Shown here piece after piece: positions 1-6,714 of a DNA stretch of 11,479 nucleotides. The DNA is from Candidatus Saccharimonadota bacterium (GTDB taxonomy: Bacteria; Patescibacteriota; Saccharimonadia; CAILAD01; BJGX01), in NCBI GenBank assembly GCA_013816445.1, contig JACDEK010000003.1:11386-22864 (forward strand), in the 5' to 3' direction. Each line of letters begins with the position of its first letter. Position 1 is the stretch's first letter. The notes below the pieces were generated by a model that was given only the letters and a program-made list of their open reading frames with translations, did no database searches and had not been told where the DNA came from. A program made the translations under genes and the position numbers.

Positions 1-381
1 TGCAATTGCCTCTTCACGTAAACCCATAAACTCTTCTGGAGAAATACATGAGTAGTATGCTAATTCTTTGTCAACAAGTTCTTTAGCAAATTTCTGATAA
101 TGAGGCAAGCGTTCTGATTGTATATAAGGGCCGTGTTTACCGGGCTTTTCTTCATACCACACGCCTTCATCAGGGTGAATGCCAATCCAGTCTAGACTTT
201 GTATTATCTGTTCTACTCCACCCTCAACAAATCGCTCACGATCTGTATCTTCGAGTCGCAAAATAAAGTCACCGTCATGTGCTTTTGCAAATAGATACGC
301 AAAAAGTGCTGTACGGACACCACCAATATGTAGCATTCCTGTGGGGCTGGGTGCAAAACGAGTTCGAACTTTTTTATTCAT
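1..381 (-). CDS. gltX: Glutamate--tRNA ligase, N-terminal part (truncated by window edge)
   Basis: This is a class I aminoacyl-tRNA synthetase that charges tRNA-Glu with glutamate in the cytoplasm. It would also charge tRNA-Gln in organisms using the GatCAB route, which cannot be judged here. Only the first 127 codons are in the window; the gene runs off the left edge. The N-terminus reads RFAPSPTGMLHIGG at residues 8-21, the class I HIGH-type nucleotide-binding signature in its GluRS form. RLEDTDRER follows at about 42-50, the usual GluRS motif for binding glutamate and the acceptor end. The KMSKS loop would lie outside the window. The ATG at 381 is the family's normal start just before the RFAPSPTG block. 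No Shine-Dalgarno precedes it, and an extended -10 box ends eight bases upstream, suggesting a leaderless mRNA. The gene is separated from the upstream 111-aa gene by 40 bases. Confidence 0.97.
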   Translation of the reverse strand, partial: MNKKVRTRFAPSPTGMLHIGGVRTALFAYLFAKAHDGDFILRLEDTDRERFVEGGVEQIIQSLDWIGIHPDEGVWYEEKPGKHGPYIQSERLPHYQKFAKELVDKELAYYSCISPEEFMGLREEAIA

Positions 382-388
382 ACACACT

Positions 389-397
389 AGTATAGCA
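389..397 (-). promoter_or_regulatory. Extended -10 promoter for gltX
   Basis: Read on the minus strand this is TGCTATACT, an extended -10 (TGn plus a 5/6 match to TATAAT). I see no convincing -35. With the usual 6-7 base spacing, transcription would start at 381-382, on or beside the A of the gltX ATG. The predicted mRNA therefore has no leader. The position is inferred from consensus only. Confidence 0.5.
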
Positions 398-421
398 TTT
401 TACTTGTGTAGAACTAAAGAA

Positions 422-757
422 TTAGCTCAACATAGATTCTGGAGATATCTCGTTGAAATGTCCGTCGGCAAGCATTTGGTAAAATACAATTTTAGACGTA
501 GTTTCTGTAGGATCATACACAAACTGTATTCTATCAGCAGAGCCTTTGTGGTGGTAATGAGTTTTTTTATCAACAATAGCTGGGCTCGTCACTCGGTCAA
601 TGCGGTATTTGATATTATCTTTTTCAAATTCTATCCGTTCTATTTTTTTAGAAAAACCTGGGTTGTCTTCTAGCTTTTCTTCAAGTCGATTACTGTCATC
701 GATTGTGTATTTAGTATCTATTAAATCAATTAGTTCTTCCCATGCTCTGTCGTTCAT
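422..757 (-). CDS. Hypothetical protein, 111 aa
   Basis: I do not recognise a family. The protein is small, soluble and highly charged, with no signal peptide, membrane segment or cysteine. The N-terminal third (about residues 3-45) is rich in acidic and basic residues and looks helical. The middle (about 45-80) alternates in a strand-like way and contains a KKTHYHHKG stretch whose His cluster could bind metal or nucleic acid, though that is speculation. The ATG at 757 is preceded by AGGGG with about six bases of spacing, an acceptable ribosome-binding site. It starts only eight bases after the stop of the zinc-ribbon membrane protein gene, so the two are almost certainly co-transcribed. gltX downstream has its own promoter. 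Being small and wedged in an operon, it may be a lineage-restricted partner of the upstream membrane protein; no function is proposed. Confidence 0.8.
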   Translation of the reverse strand: MNDRAWEELIDLIDTKYTIDDSNRLEEKLEDNPGFSKKIERIEFEKDNIKYRIDRVTSPAIVDKKTHYHHKGSADRIQFVYDPTETTSKIVFYQMLADGHFNEISPESMLS

Positions 758-765
758 TGTTACCC

Positions 766-2310
766 CTACAAACTTGTTGCCATTTTAATAATTTGATCTT
801 GAGAGATACCTGTATCGCTCCCCTCTATACGATACCACGTGCCGTGGTTAACCCAGCTGGCTTGATTACCATTATAGAGATATATAGTAAGGCCCTGAGC
901 CTGTACGGCTTTATAGTTTTCAGATTTTGTAGCTATGTAGTTTTCTGCCAGTGCTTGTGAATCCCAATCGGTACGGCTTTGATTAACCGTAGCAGACTTG
1001 TCACCATCTTGTGAATTGATGTTATACGATATTGTACCGGGGTTTGCGCTAATATCGCCTGTTACCTTCCATCCATTTGGTAAATAACTCGGTAAATTAG
1101 CACTTATACCGGCTTTAGAACTAGCTACCTTAATTGCAAGGTTGGGGTAATTGATTTGCCACACATATACGCCTAGTAAAATTACACCCGCCATACTTAA
1201 ACCTACACTTGCAACTTTACCGGCAACTTTTTTTGATTTTGTTTTGCCTACTGGCTTTGTTGGTTGTGTCTGATTTAATAAAGTAGATGTCTCACTTGCA
1301 GCAGACGTTGCGGCTTTAGCAGCCTGCGCATTGACAGTTGAAACTTGATTATTTGGAGTAATTTTTGAGCCAGCGGTTAGAGGGGTAGGTTCTTTGAAAG
1401 AGACCGAGTCAATTGAACCTTGAGTATTACTTACTACTGGTGTCTGAGCGATAGGTAGTGGTTGATTAGAAACAATTTTTGGGGGTGCAGTATCAAGAAC
1501 ACTTGGTTGAGCTGCAGGCTTAATATCGTTCATTGGTCTAATTTGGTTAGGAGTAGAATCAATCTGAGAACCAGAATTTACTGACGCCTGAGCATCTGTT
1601 CTAGCTAATTGACTAAGCTGGTCGTCAGTAAAAACCCCTTCATCATGACTATCTAGAGATGAAAGTTCACTACCTATATTCTCACCCTGAGAACTCTCTA
1701 TAGCCTGAGAGCTGTGCGTTATGATCTGCGGACTAGTGTTTTGCACAGGAGTTTCTTGTTGGGGAGCATTAATTGGCTTAAGGGTGATATCTTGAACCGG
1801 CTGTTGAATATTGGCTTGCATAGCACTGGCTTGAGCTAATGCGATAGTTTGACGAGCTTTATCCATAGTAGAAGCATCAGGTGGTGGTAATGGATCTGCT
1901 GGTTGGGGTTGAATTGGGCTATTCTCATCTGTTGGTATAACAGAGGGTTGTGGGGGTATAGTTGGCACTGGTTCAGTACTTTGCAAGATTGGGTTTGGTA
2001 TCGAAACTGAAGGTTTAAGATTTGGCATAGTCTGAGCAGGTATTGTGATTTGATTTGAGGCTACTGCAGGCTGTATTTCTGTCGGAGTTGATGGAGCTAC
2101 CGCTGGGTCTGAAATTGCTGTAGTTGGTAGTATTTGTTGCGGAATAGGCTGTGCTGTTTCTGATGGTAGTATAGCGGGTTGGGATGCGGCTGGCACAACT
2201 TGAGAATTAGTAGAAGGTTTTGTATCTGAAACGGGCGTACCACATTGGGCACAGAAAGTTTTTCCTGCAATTGTTATCTGGTCTTTAGCTGCACAGCTAG
2301 AGCATTCCAT
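766..2310 (-). CDS. Zinc-ribbon single-pass membrane protein with long disordered linker
   Basis: The 514-aa product begins with a compact zinc ribbon with two CxxC knuckles (C3, C6, C20, C23), as in many bacterial 'zinc-ribbon domain' membrane proteins. Residues 28-350 are low-complexity and rich in Pro, Gln, Ser and Thr, and are surely disordered. A basic stretch (KTKSKK, about 356-361) is followed by one hydrophobic helix (about 364-386). This predicts the N-terminus and zinc ribbon inside the cell and the last 125 residues outside. The C-terminal domain ends in an SWVNHGTWYRIEG strand pair and a final helix DQIIKMATSL, a pattern reminiscent of DUF4367-type extracytoplasmic domains; that link is from memory and weak. 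The ATG at 2310 is followed directly by the first CxxC and has AAGG ten bases upstream. The gene follows the glycosyltransferase cluster after 80 bases, with a candidate promoter in the gap. Function unknown; a transmembrane sensor or scaffold is possible. Confidence 0.88.
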   Translation of the reverse strand: MECSSCAAKDQITIAGKTFCAQCGTPVSDTKPSTNSQVVPAASQPAILPSETAQPIPQQILPTTAISDPAVAPSTPTEIQPAVASNQITIPAQTMPNLKPSVSIPNPILQSTEPVPTIPPQPSVIPTDENSPIQPQPADPLPPPDASTMDKARQTIALAQASAMQANIQQPVQDITLKPINAPQQETPVQNTSPQIITHSSQAIESSQGENIGSELSSLDSHDEGVFTDDQLSQLARTDAQASVNSGSQIDSTPNQIRPMNDIKPAAQPSVLDTAPPKIVSNQPLPIAQTPVVSNTQGSIDSVSFKEPTPLTAGSKITPNNQVSTVNAQAAKAATSAASETSTLLNQTQPTKPVGKTKSKKVAGKVASVGLSMAGVILLGVYVWQINYPNLAIKVASSKAGISANLPSYLPNGWKVTGDISANPGTISYNINSQDGDKSATVNQSRTDWDSQALAENYIATKSENYKAVQAQGLTIYLYNGNQASWVNHGTWYRIEGSDTGISQDQIIKMATSL

Positions 2311-2353
2311 ATCGTATCAACCTTACCTACTGTTAAAAATATCAGTAACTACT

Positions 2354-2382
2354 ATTGTAGTGTATATAGAGGCAAGCGTAAA
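2354..2382 (-). promoter_or_regulatory. Candidate promoter for the zinc-ribbon membrane protein operon
   Basis: On the minus strand TTTACG (2377-2382, 4/6 match to TTGACA) and TACAAT (2354-2359, 5/6) are separated by 17 bases. The predicted start near 2347 leaves a leader of about 36 bases. The gene could instead be read through from the glycosyltransferase operon. Confidence 0.35.
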
Positions 2383-2399
2383 CAGTTTAGTTAACGCTT
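2374..2399. repeat. Imperfect inverted repeat across the wecG-like stop codon
   Basis: On the plus strand AAGCGTAAAC (2374-2383), a six-base loop AGTTTA, then GTTAACGCTT (2390-2399) form a ten-position stem with one mismatch. In the plus direction it is followed by a run of T (2398-2402), like an intrinsic terminator, but no plus-strand gene precedes it. In the minus direction the hairpin sits at the end of the glycosyltransferase operon, includes the TAA stop and the candidate -35 box, and lacks a T-tract. It may protect or end the operon mRNA; evidence is limited to the pairing. Confidence 0.4.
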
Positions 2400-3224
2400 T
2401 TTCGCTTGACGACGAATAGAAAAAATAAATTTAGGTATAGATAATTGTCGTTTGATTCTTTTGGGCTGACGAAATAGTCGCCATAACCACTCTAAGCCAA
2501 TTTTTTGTACCCCTACCGGAGCGCGTTTTATTGAACCACCAAATTCATTATAATCAAACGTTCCGCCCTCACCTATCATTACAGTGGCTAGATTATTATT
2601 AAGATTTCGATCAATAAATAATTCTTGACGGGTAAATCCCATGGCCACGAATAATATGTCGAGCTTCGCGTGAGCTATTTGAGTAGTTATGTTTTTTTCA
2701 TCACTCGGTAAGAAATATCCATTCCAGACTTCAATATATTTGAGTTTTGGAAATATTTTTTGTATAGCCAATTTGATTGATTCTGGTTGATTATTTCCGC
2801 CAATTATTCCTACACGCCAGCCATTATTTTCTGCAAGTTTTAAAAGTGGGTATGTCTGATTAGCACCAGCCATTTTTTCTGGTAGTATTTGATTCTTCCA
2901 GTGTGGTTTTTGCAGCCAAAATAGTAGACTCCGCCACGTTTTTAAAAATGCTTGGTGTGGGTTACCATATAGATAGCTTGCCGCCCATTGTACTGAGATA
3001 CCATCGGCTAAAATGAGATCTGCATCATTTAGGATCGACTGGATTTTTGGATCTTTCATAGAGCTAATAAAAAATTCAACGTAGGGCTTTACAATGTAGT
3101 AAGATTTTTGGGCTGGCCTAGCAATAAGCTGAGCAATACTATTGTTAGCTTCAACGATAGTGAGCGAGTCAACCCCGACCCCGAGGATATTTACGCGGGT
3201 TTTTTTAGGAGAAACCTTAATCAT
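2391..3224 (-). CDS. WecG/TagA/CpsF-family glycosyltransferase
   Basis: A GT26-family enzyme of 277 aa. Family members work on the cytoplasmic membrane face and transfer ManNAc or a related sugar from UDP-sugar to undecaprenyl-PP-linked GlcNAc, an early step of wall teichoic acid, enterobacterial common antigen or capsule synthesis. Family landmarks are all present: ILADG (71-75) with the likely catalytic Asp at 74, PEKMAGAN (115-122), RVGIIGG (137-143), MGFTRQE (195-201), GEGGTFD (218-224), RAP (234-236) and GLEWLWRL (243-250). A basic C-terminal tail follows, which in this family supports membrane association. Two oddities: the usual T-x-N motif near residue 45 reads V-K-P, and about 20 Trp-rich residues (roughly 89-112) are inserted before the PEKMAG block. 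The ATG overlaps the preceding GT4 stop by four bases (ATGA), so translation is probably coupled. The sugar transferred cannot be told from sequence. Confidence 0.92.
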   Translation of the reverse strand: MIKVSPKKTRVNILGVGVDSLTIVEANNSIAQLIARPAQKSYYIVKPYVEFFISSMKDPKIQSILNDADLILADGISVQWAASYLYGNPHQAFLKTWRSLLFWLQKPHWKNQILPEKMAGANQTYPLLKLAENNGWRVGIIGGNNQPESIKLAIQKIFPKLKYIEVWNGYFLPSDEKNITTQIAHAKLDILFVAMGFTRQELFIDRNLNNNLATVMIGEGGTFDYNEFGGSIKRAPVGVQKIGLEWLWRLFRQPKRIKRQLSIPKFIFSIRRQAKKR

Positions 3225-4342
3225 TTTTTACTCTCTTTCTTATAGATTTTATCAACAGCAGAAGTAAATTGATATTGAAAGGTTTCTAATGAATATTTTT
3301 CTGCTGAAGTTTGTAAATCAGTTTTTTCAAAATGTTTGTTTTCAAATTCAGTGATCGCATCATTGACCGCCATCTCTGTTGGTTCGGTAAAGAATACTCC
3401 TGTTTTTGTACCAATAGTTTCACCTAGCCCCCCTGCTTTTAGAGTAATCACAGGAGTGGCATGAGCAAGTGCCTCAATTGGAGTAATACCAAAGTCTTCA
3501 ATACCCGGAAACAGTAGTGCCTTAGCTTCTGCTAACAGTACATGCTTACGCTTGTCACTTACTCTACCAACAAATTCAATATTTGGATCACCAATTGCCA
3601 ATTTCTCTAAACGTACTCTATCGGGGCCATCACCAGCGATTATAAGTTTATGCTTATTTTTCATAAAAGCCCTAATAATTAACTCAATGTTTTTATATTG
3701 ACTCAAGACAGATAAAACTAAATAATAATTTGACTTGTTTGCCTGGATTGCACTCGCTGTATTCACAGGCGGATATACAACTATACTTTTTCGATGATAA
3801 AATTTATTAATTCTATCAGAAATATAATGACTAATCGAAATAAACTCATCAACACTATCAGTTGCGTAGTAGTCCCACAGGCGAATTTTTGATACTGATT
3901 TAGTAATAAAAAATCGACTCATAGCGCCGAGCCTAAATGGGCCGATTTTTTGAGTATCTAAGTAGCGAGGCCAACTGTCCCAAATCATTCTGGCGGGGCT
4001 AAAACAATAACTAATATGCATAGTCTTTTCAGGTACCACGATATTTTTTACCCAAGCACTCGATACTGAGATGACTAAATCATAACCTTCAAAATTCATT
4101 TTCGTAATAGCTCGGCGTATAAATGGTAACAGTAAGAAAGGGCGCTTTTTAATAAAACCAGGAAAGTATCGGAGATGTGAAGTTATAACTTTATGTTGAG
4201 AAAAATAGCTTAAAAATTTCTTTTTATTAAACATAAGACAGTGAATATCGGCATCTGGATATAGCTTAGCGATCTCTATTAAAGTATCTTCTCCACCACC
4301 GTGCTTTACATTCAGCCAATCATAAGCAATTGCTACTTTCAT
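3221..4342 (-). CDS. GT4-family glycosyltransferase (WbaZ-like)
   Basis: A 373-aa retaining glycosyltransferase with the two-Rossmann GT-B fold, acting in the cytoplasm on a lipid-linked glycan. The N-terminal domain has GGGED (15-19) after the first strand, PDADIHCLMF (29-38) and HISYCFSPARMIWD (109-122), a combination typical of WbaZ-like mannosyltransferases of O-antigen and capsule clusters. The C-terminal donor-binding domain shows IIAGDGP (234-240), FVGRVSD (257-263) and the E-x7-E element EDFGITPIE, with the two glutamates at 282 and 290. AGGLGETI (303-310) then contacts the nucleotide in family members. Length is normal. Both ends overlap neighbours by four bases (ATGA), so it sits inside a tightly coupled operon between an O-antigen ligase-like gene and a WecG-like gene. 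Mannose as donor is only suggested by family resemblance. Confidence 0.93.
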   Translation of the reverse strand: MKVAIAYDWLNVKHGGGEDTLIEIAKLYPDADIHCLMFNKKKFLSYFSQHKVITSHLRYFPGFIKKRPFLLLPFIRRAITKMNFEGYDLVISVSSAWVKNIVVPEKTMHISYCFSPARMIWDSWPRYLDTQKIGPFRLGAMSRFFITKSVSKIRLWDYYATDSVDEFISISHYISDRINKFYHRKSIVVYPPVNTASAIQANKSNYYLVLSVLSQYKNIELIIRAFMKNKHKLIIAGDGPDRVRLEKLAIGDPNIEFVGRVSDKRKHVLLAEAKALLFPGIEDFGITPIEALAHATPVITLKAGGLGETIGTKTGVFFTEPTEMAVNDAITEFENKHFEKTDLQTSAEKYSLETFQYQFTSAVDKIYKKESKK

Positions 4343-5616
4343 TTGGTTACTCTCGCTTTCTGAATTCCCAGTAGGGCAAAGAAAAGTATTGCTAGTGTAC
4401 TATCGGCAAGTGTATGTAAGAATAAACTCGAAACGGCAACTCCTATCATTACAGAAAGTAGCGTAAGCGACATAATGGTATTTTTATTATACAGTTGAGA
4501 TGAAGTGTACAGTTTTATGGCTATAAAAGTAAAAAGCAGAATATACAGTGCAAGACCAATTATGCCAACTTCTATAGCAATTTGTAAATACCAATTCTCG
4601 GTAATGAGTGGTGTTGTAGAAAAGAAACTTGCAGGTCCTGCAGAACCAAGCCCATAGCCGAGTGGCTGTTTAATAACTTTATTAAAACCTATCTTTTGTG
4701 AATCTAGGCGCTGCAAGTCAGAGCCGCCCAGGTTGCCGCTCGAGCAATCACCGTGAATAAATCGAGAATTAATGGTTGGAAACTGAGAGCAAATATTAAT
4801 TTTTGTTAAAGTAAAGCCACTGATCAGAACTATTAGTACTACCATTGCTGTTAGTAATATTTGAATTTTTTTATGAAGACTAAAAACTAGTACACATAGA
4901 ACTGCTACTACCGCTCCAATCCAGGCGCTGCGTGAGTAGGTCATATATAGTGGTAAGCAAAAAGCCACTGTCGGGATAAGCCACAACCATTTTTTTTGTT
5001 TGACTGCTAGGGCTATGCACAATGTAATTGGAAGAATGAGATATGTACCAAGCTGATTTGGCCCACCAAGAGTTGAAAAAACCCTAATAACACTGCGTGA
5101 AGACTCAATATACTGCCCGGCTATAATTGAATTTGCTGAGTATCCAAGCCTAACGAGTACCTCTGGAGGAAAAATCCAAGGCTGTAAGACTGCTAGTAGG
5201 GCTACCAAACTCGCTGGTATAAGAATAATTTTTTGAAGTTTTTCAAGAGAAAAATAATTAGCTATTGCCTGCACTGCAACAAATAGTACGAGGACTGACA
5301 AGTTAGTTTTTATTCCAGCAAGTATAGAATTTGTTTGAGAGTGATTCAGTAGAGTAACCATTATACTAAGAATAAAAATACTAATAACTAGTATATTGAT
5401 TATATCGAATTTAAATAGTTTACGATTATGTAGGTATGCAATAAAACTCGCACTAGCTATAATTAGTATTAATAGTTCTTTCCATACTTGCAAGATCGGC
5501 TTGAAGACAGTGTGTGCTCCGATAATTGTTACAGTTACAGCATGAAACGGTACAAGTACCAGTAACAAAATTATTGCAATGGTTGCAAACTGAAGGAGTG
5601 AATTTTTTTGAGTCAT
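4339..5616 (-). CDS. O-antigen ligase/polymerase-family membrane protein (WaaL/Wzy-like)
   Basis: A polytopic membrane protein of 425 aa with about 11-12 hydrophobic helices. The pattern fits the O-antigen ligase superfamily: a mid-protein GGPNQLGTYL (184-193), YSRSAWIG (227-234), then a long external loop (about 271-340) between two helices, then ENWYLQIAIEVGIIGL (340-355). In many relatives the last block starts with His-Asn; here the first position is Glu. The loop contains two cysteines (276 and 291) that could form a disulfide. Enzymes of this superfamily polymerise lipid-linked glycans (Wzy), attach them to lipid A (WaaL) or to proteins such as pilin (PglL type). In a monoderm without LPS, polymerisation or protein glycosylation is more likely. 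The gene starts three bases after the mreB-like stop and overlaps the GT4 gene by four bases, so all are one transcription unit. There is no clear ribosome-binding site, consistent with coupled translation. Confidence 0.9.
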   Translation of the reverse strand: MTQKNSLLQFATIAIILLLVLVPFHAVTVTIIGAHTVFKPILQVWKELLILIIASASFIAYLHNRKLFKFDIINILVISIFILSIMVTLLNHSQTNSILAGIKTNLSVLVLFVAVQAIANYFSLEKLQKIILIPASLVALLAVLQPWIFPPEVLVRLGYSANSIIAGQYIESSRSVIRVFSTLGGPNQLGTYLILPITLCIALAVKQKKWLWLIPTVAFCLPLYMTYSRSAWIGAVVAVLCVLVFSLHKKIQILLTAMVVLIVLISGFTLTKINICSQFPTINSRFIHGDCSSGNLGGSDLQRLDSQKIGFNKVIKQPLGYGLGSAGPASFFSTTPLITENWYLQIAIEVGIIGLALYILLFTFIAIKLYTSSQLYNKNTIMSLTLLSVMIGVAVSSLFLHTLADSTLAILFFALLGIQKARVTK

Positions 5617-5619
5617 AGT

Positions 5620-6648
5620 TTATCTATTAGATATAACTGAACGCATATAGTCATCTAGATTTTCAAGAGCAATGCCTGTTCCTTTAACAACACATAAAAG
5701 AGGTTCTTCTGCTACATAGCTCGGTACACCTGTTACTTTAGTCATTAGCTTATCAATATTACGAAGCAAACTACCGCCACCAGTCATTATCATGCCGCGA
5801 TCAATAATATCGCTTGATAGTTCTGGTGGGGTTTGTTCTAGAACAGCTTTTACTACCAAAATAATGTCATCAAGTCTCTCACTAATTGCTTCAGTTATAT
5901 CTGTTGAATTTAGTTCGACTGTTTTTGGTAGTCCAGCCACAACATCTCGGCCTCGTATTTGCATTTTCATAGGTTTATCGAGTGGTAATGCAGAGCCAAT
6001 TTCTTTTTTTATATCTTCTGCTGTACGAGAACCAATAACTAGGCCGTATTTTTTTCGTATAAAATCTGTTATGGCACTATCAATTTTACCACCAGCAACT
6101 CGCACACTGTGTTGTGCTACAATTCCACCGAGACTTATAATAGCTACTTCTGTTGTGCCTTCACCAATATCGACAATTAGGTTGCCGGCAGGAGCCGATA
6201 TTGGTACATTAGCACCAATTGCCGCTGCGACCGGCGCTCGAATAATATACACTCTTTTGGCACCAGCGCTCATGGCGGCATCAATCACAGCTCGTCTTTC
6301 AGTTGAAGTAATACCTGTCGGTACACTTATCATAAGTTCAGGACGGCGCAGACGAACCCGCCCGGCGATTTTATTGATAAGATATTTCAAAAGAGCTTGT
6401 GTAATTCGATAATCAGCAATAACCCCGTTTTTGTACGGTCGAGAGGCTGTGATAATATCTGGGGTTCTACCAAGCATTTCTTTGGCTTCATTCCCTATAG
6501 CAACTATTCTATTATCATCGACGCTGACAGCGACAACTGATGGTTCATTAGCAACAATCCCTTTCTTAGGCAAATAAACCCGCGTATTTGCAGTACCTAA
6601 GTCAATGGCAATTCTTTTTGCTAGCATATATCTTATTTTAGCAAACAT
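5620..6648 (-). CDS. mreB: MreB-family bacterial actin with altered active site
   Basis: A 342-aa actin-fold protein of the MreB family, whose members form ATP-dependent membrane-bound filaments that steer cell-wall synthesis. Typical blocks are IDLGTANT (15-22, phosphate-1), NEPSVVA (34-40), GNEAKEMLGRTP (52-63), VIADY (76-80), AAAIGAN (141-147), TTEVAIISLGG (165-175) and MTGGGSLLRNID (288-299, adenosine motif). Length and N-terminus (a short amphipathic lead ending seven residues before ATG-8) match E. coli MreB, favouring the ATG at 6648; a second ATG at 6627 is the alternative. Two active-site departures stand out. The family's EEP motif is RAP (137-139), so the Glu equivalent to E. coli Glu143 is Ala138. 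The phosphate-2 loop DIGGGT reads DIGEGT (160-165). It heads an operon with glycan genes instead of mreC/mreD. It may be an MreB with modified hydrolysis or a specialised paralogue. Confidence 0.93.
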   Translation of the reverse strand: MFAKIRYMLAKRIAIDLGTANTRVYLPKKGIVANEPSVVAVSVDDNRIVAIGNEAKEMLGRTPDIITASRPYKNGVIADYRITQALLKYLINKIAGRVRLRRPELMISVPTGITSTERRAVIDAAMSAGAKRVYIIRAPVAAAIGANVPISAPAGNLIVDIGEGTTEVAIISLGGIVAQHSVRVAGGKIDSAITDFIRKKYGLVIGSRTAEDIKKEIGSALPLDKPMKMQIRGRDVVAGLPKTVELNSTDITEAISERLDDIILVVKAVLEQTPPELSSDIIDRGMIMTGGGSLLRNIDKLMTKVTGVPSYVAEEPLLCVVKGTGIALENLDDYMRSVISNR

Positions 6649-6663
6649 TTACGCGTCTGCAAA
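6635..6663 (-). promoter_or_regulatory. Candidate promoter(s) for the mreB-glycan operon
   Basis: On the minus strand TTTGCA (6658-6663) and TAAAAT (6635-6640) are 17 bases apart. A start there would fall at about 6628, immediately before the second ATG (6627), giving a leaderless shorter MreB. A competing -10, TATACT at 6694-6699, would give a 38-base leader to the ATG at 6648; it has only a poor -35 and overlaps the plus-strand -10 of the divergent gene. I cannot choose between them from sequence. Confidence 0.3.
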
Positions 6664-6672
6664 AGGAATTGC

Positions 6673-6701
6673 TTAACAAAGTGTTCTAATGGCAGTATAA
6701 T
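6673..6701 (+). promoter_or_regulatory. Promoter for the PEGA-domain protein gene
   Basis: TTAACA (6673-6678, 5/6 match) and a perfect TATAAT (6696-6701) are separated by the optimal 17 bases, a strong sigma-70-type promoter. Transcription should start near 6708, only about seven bases before the ATG at 6715. The leader is too short for a normal Shine-Dalgarno. Confidence 0.7.
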
Positions 6702-6714
6702 ATTCAAAAGATAT

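Noticed and set aside
179..673. A 164-codon open frame on the plus strand
   Set aside because: It runs antisense through the gltX start and the 111-aa gene; the gltX reading is certain, and the translated sequence looks like no protein.
5792..6412. A 206-codon open frame on the plus strand
   Set aside because: It is antisense to the conserved core of mreB, has Ser/Ile/Arg-skewed composition typical of a shadow frame, and no promoter or ribosome-binding site.
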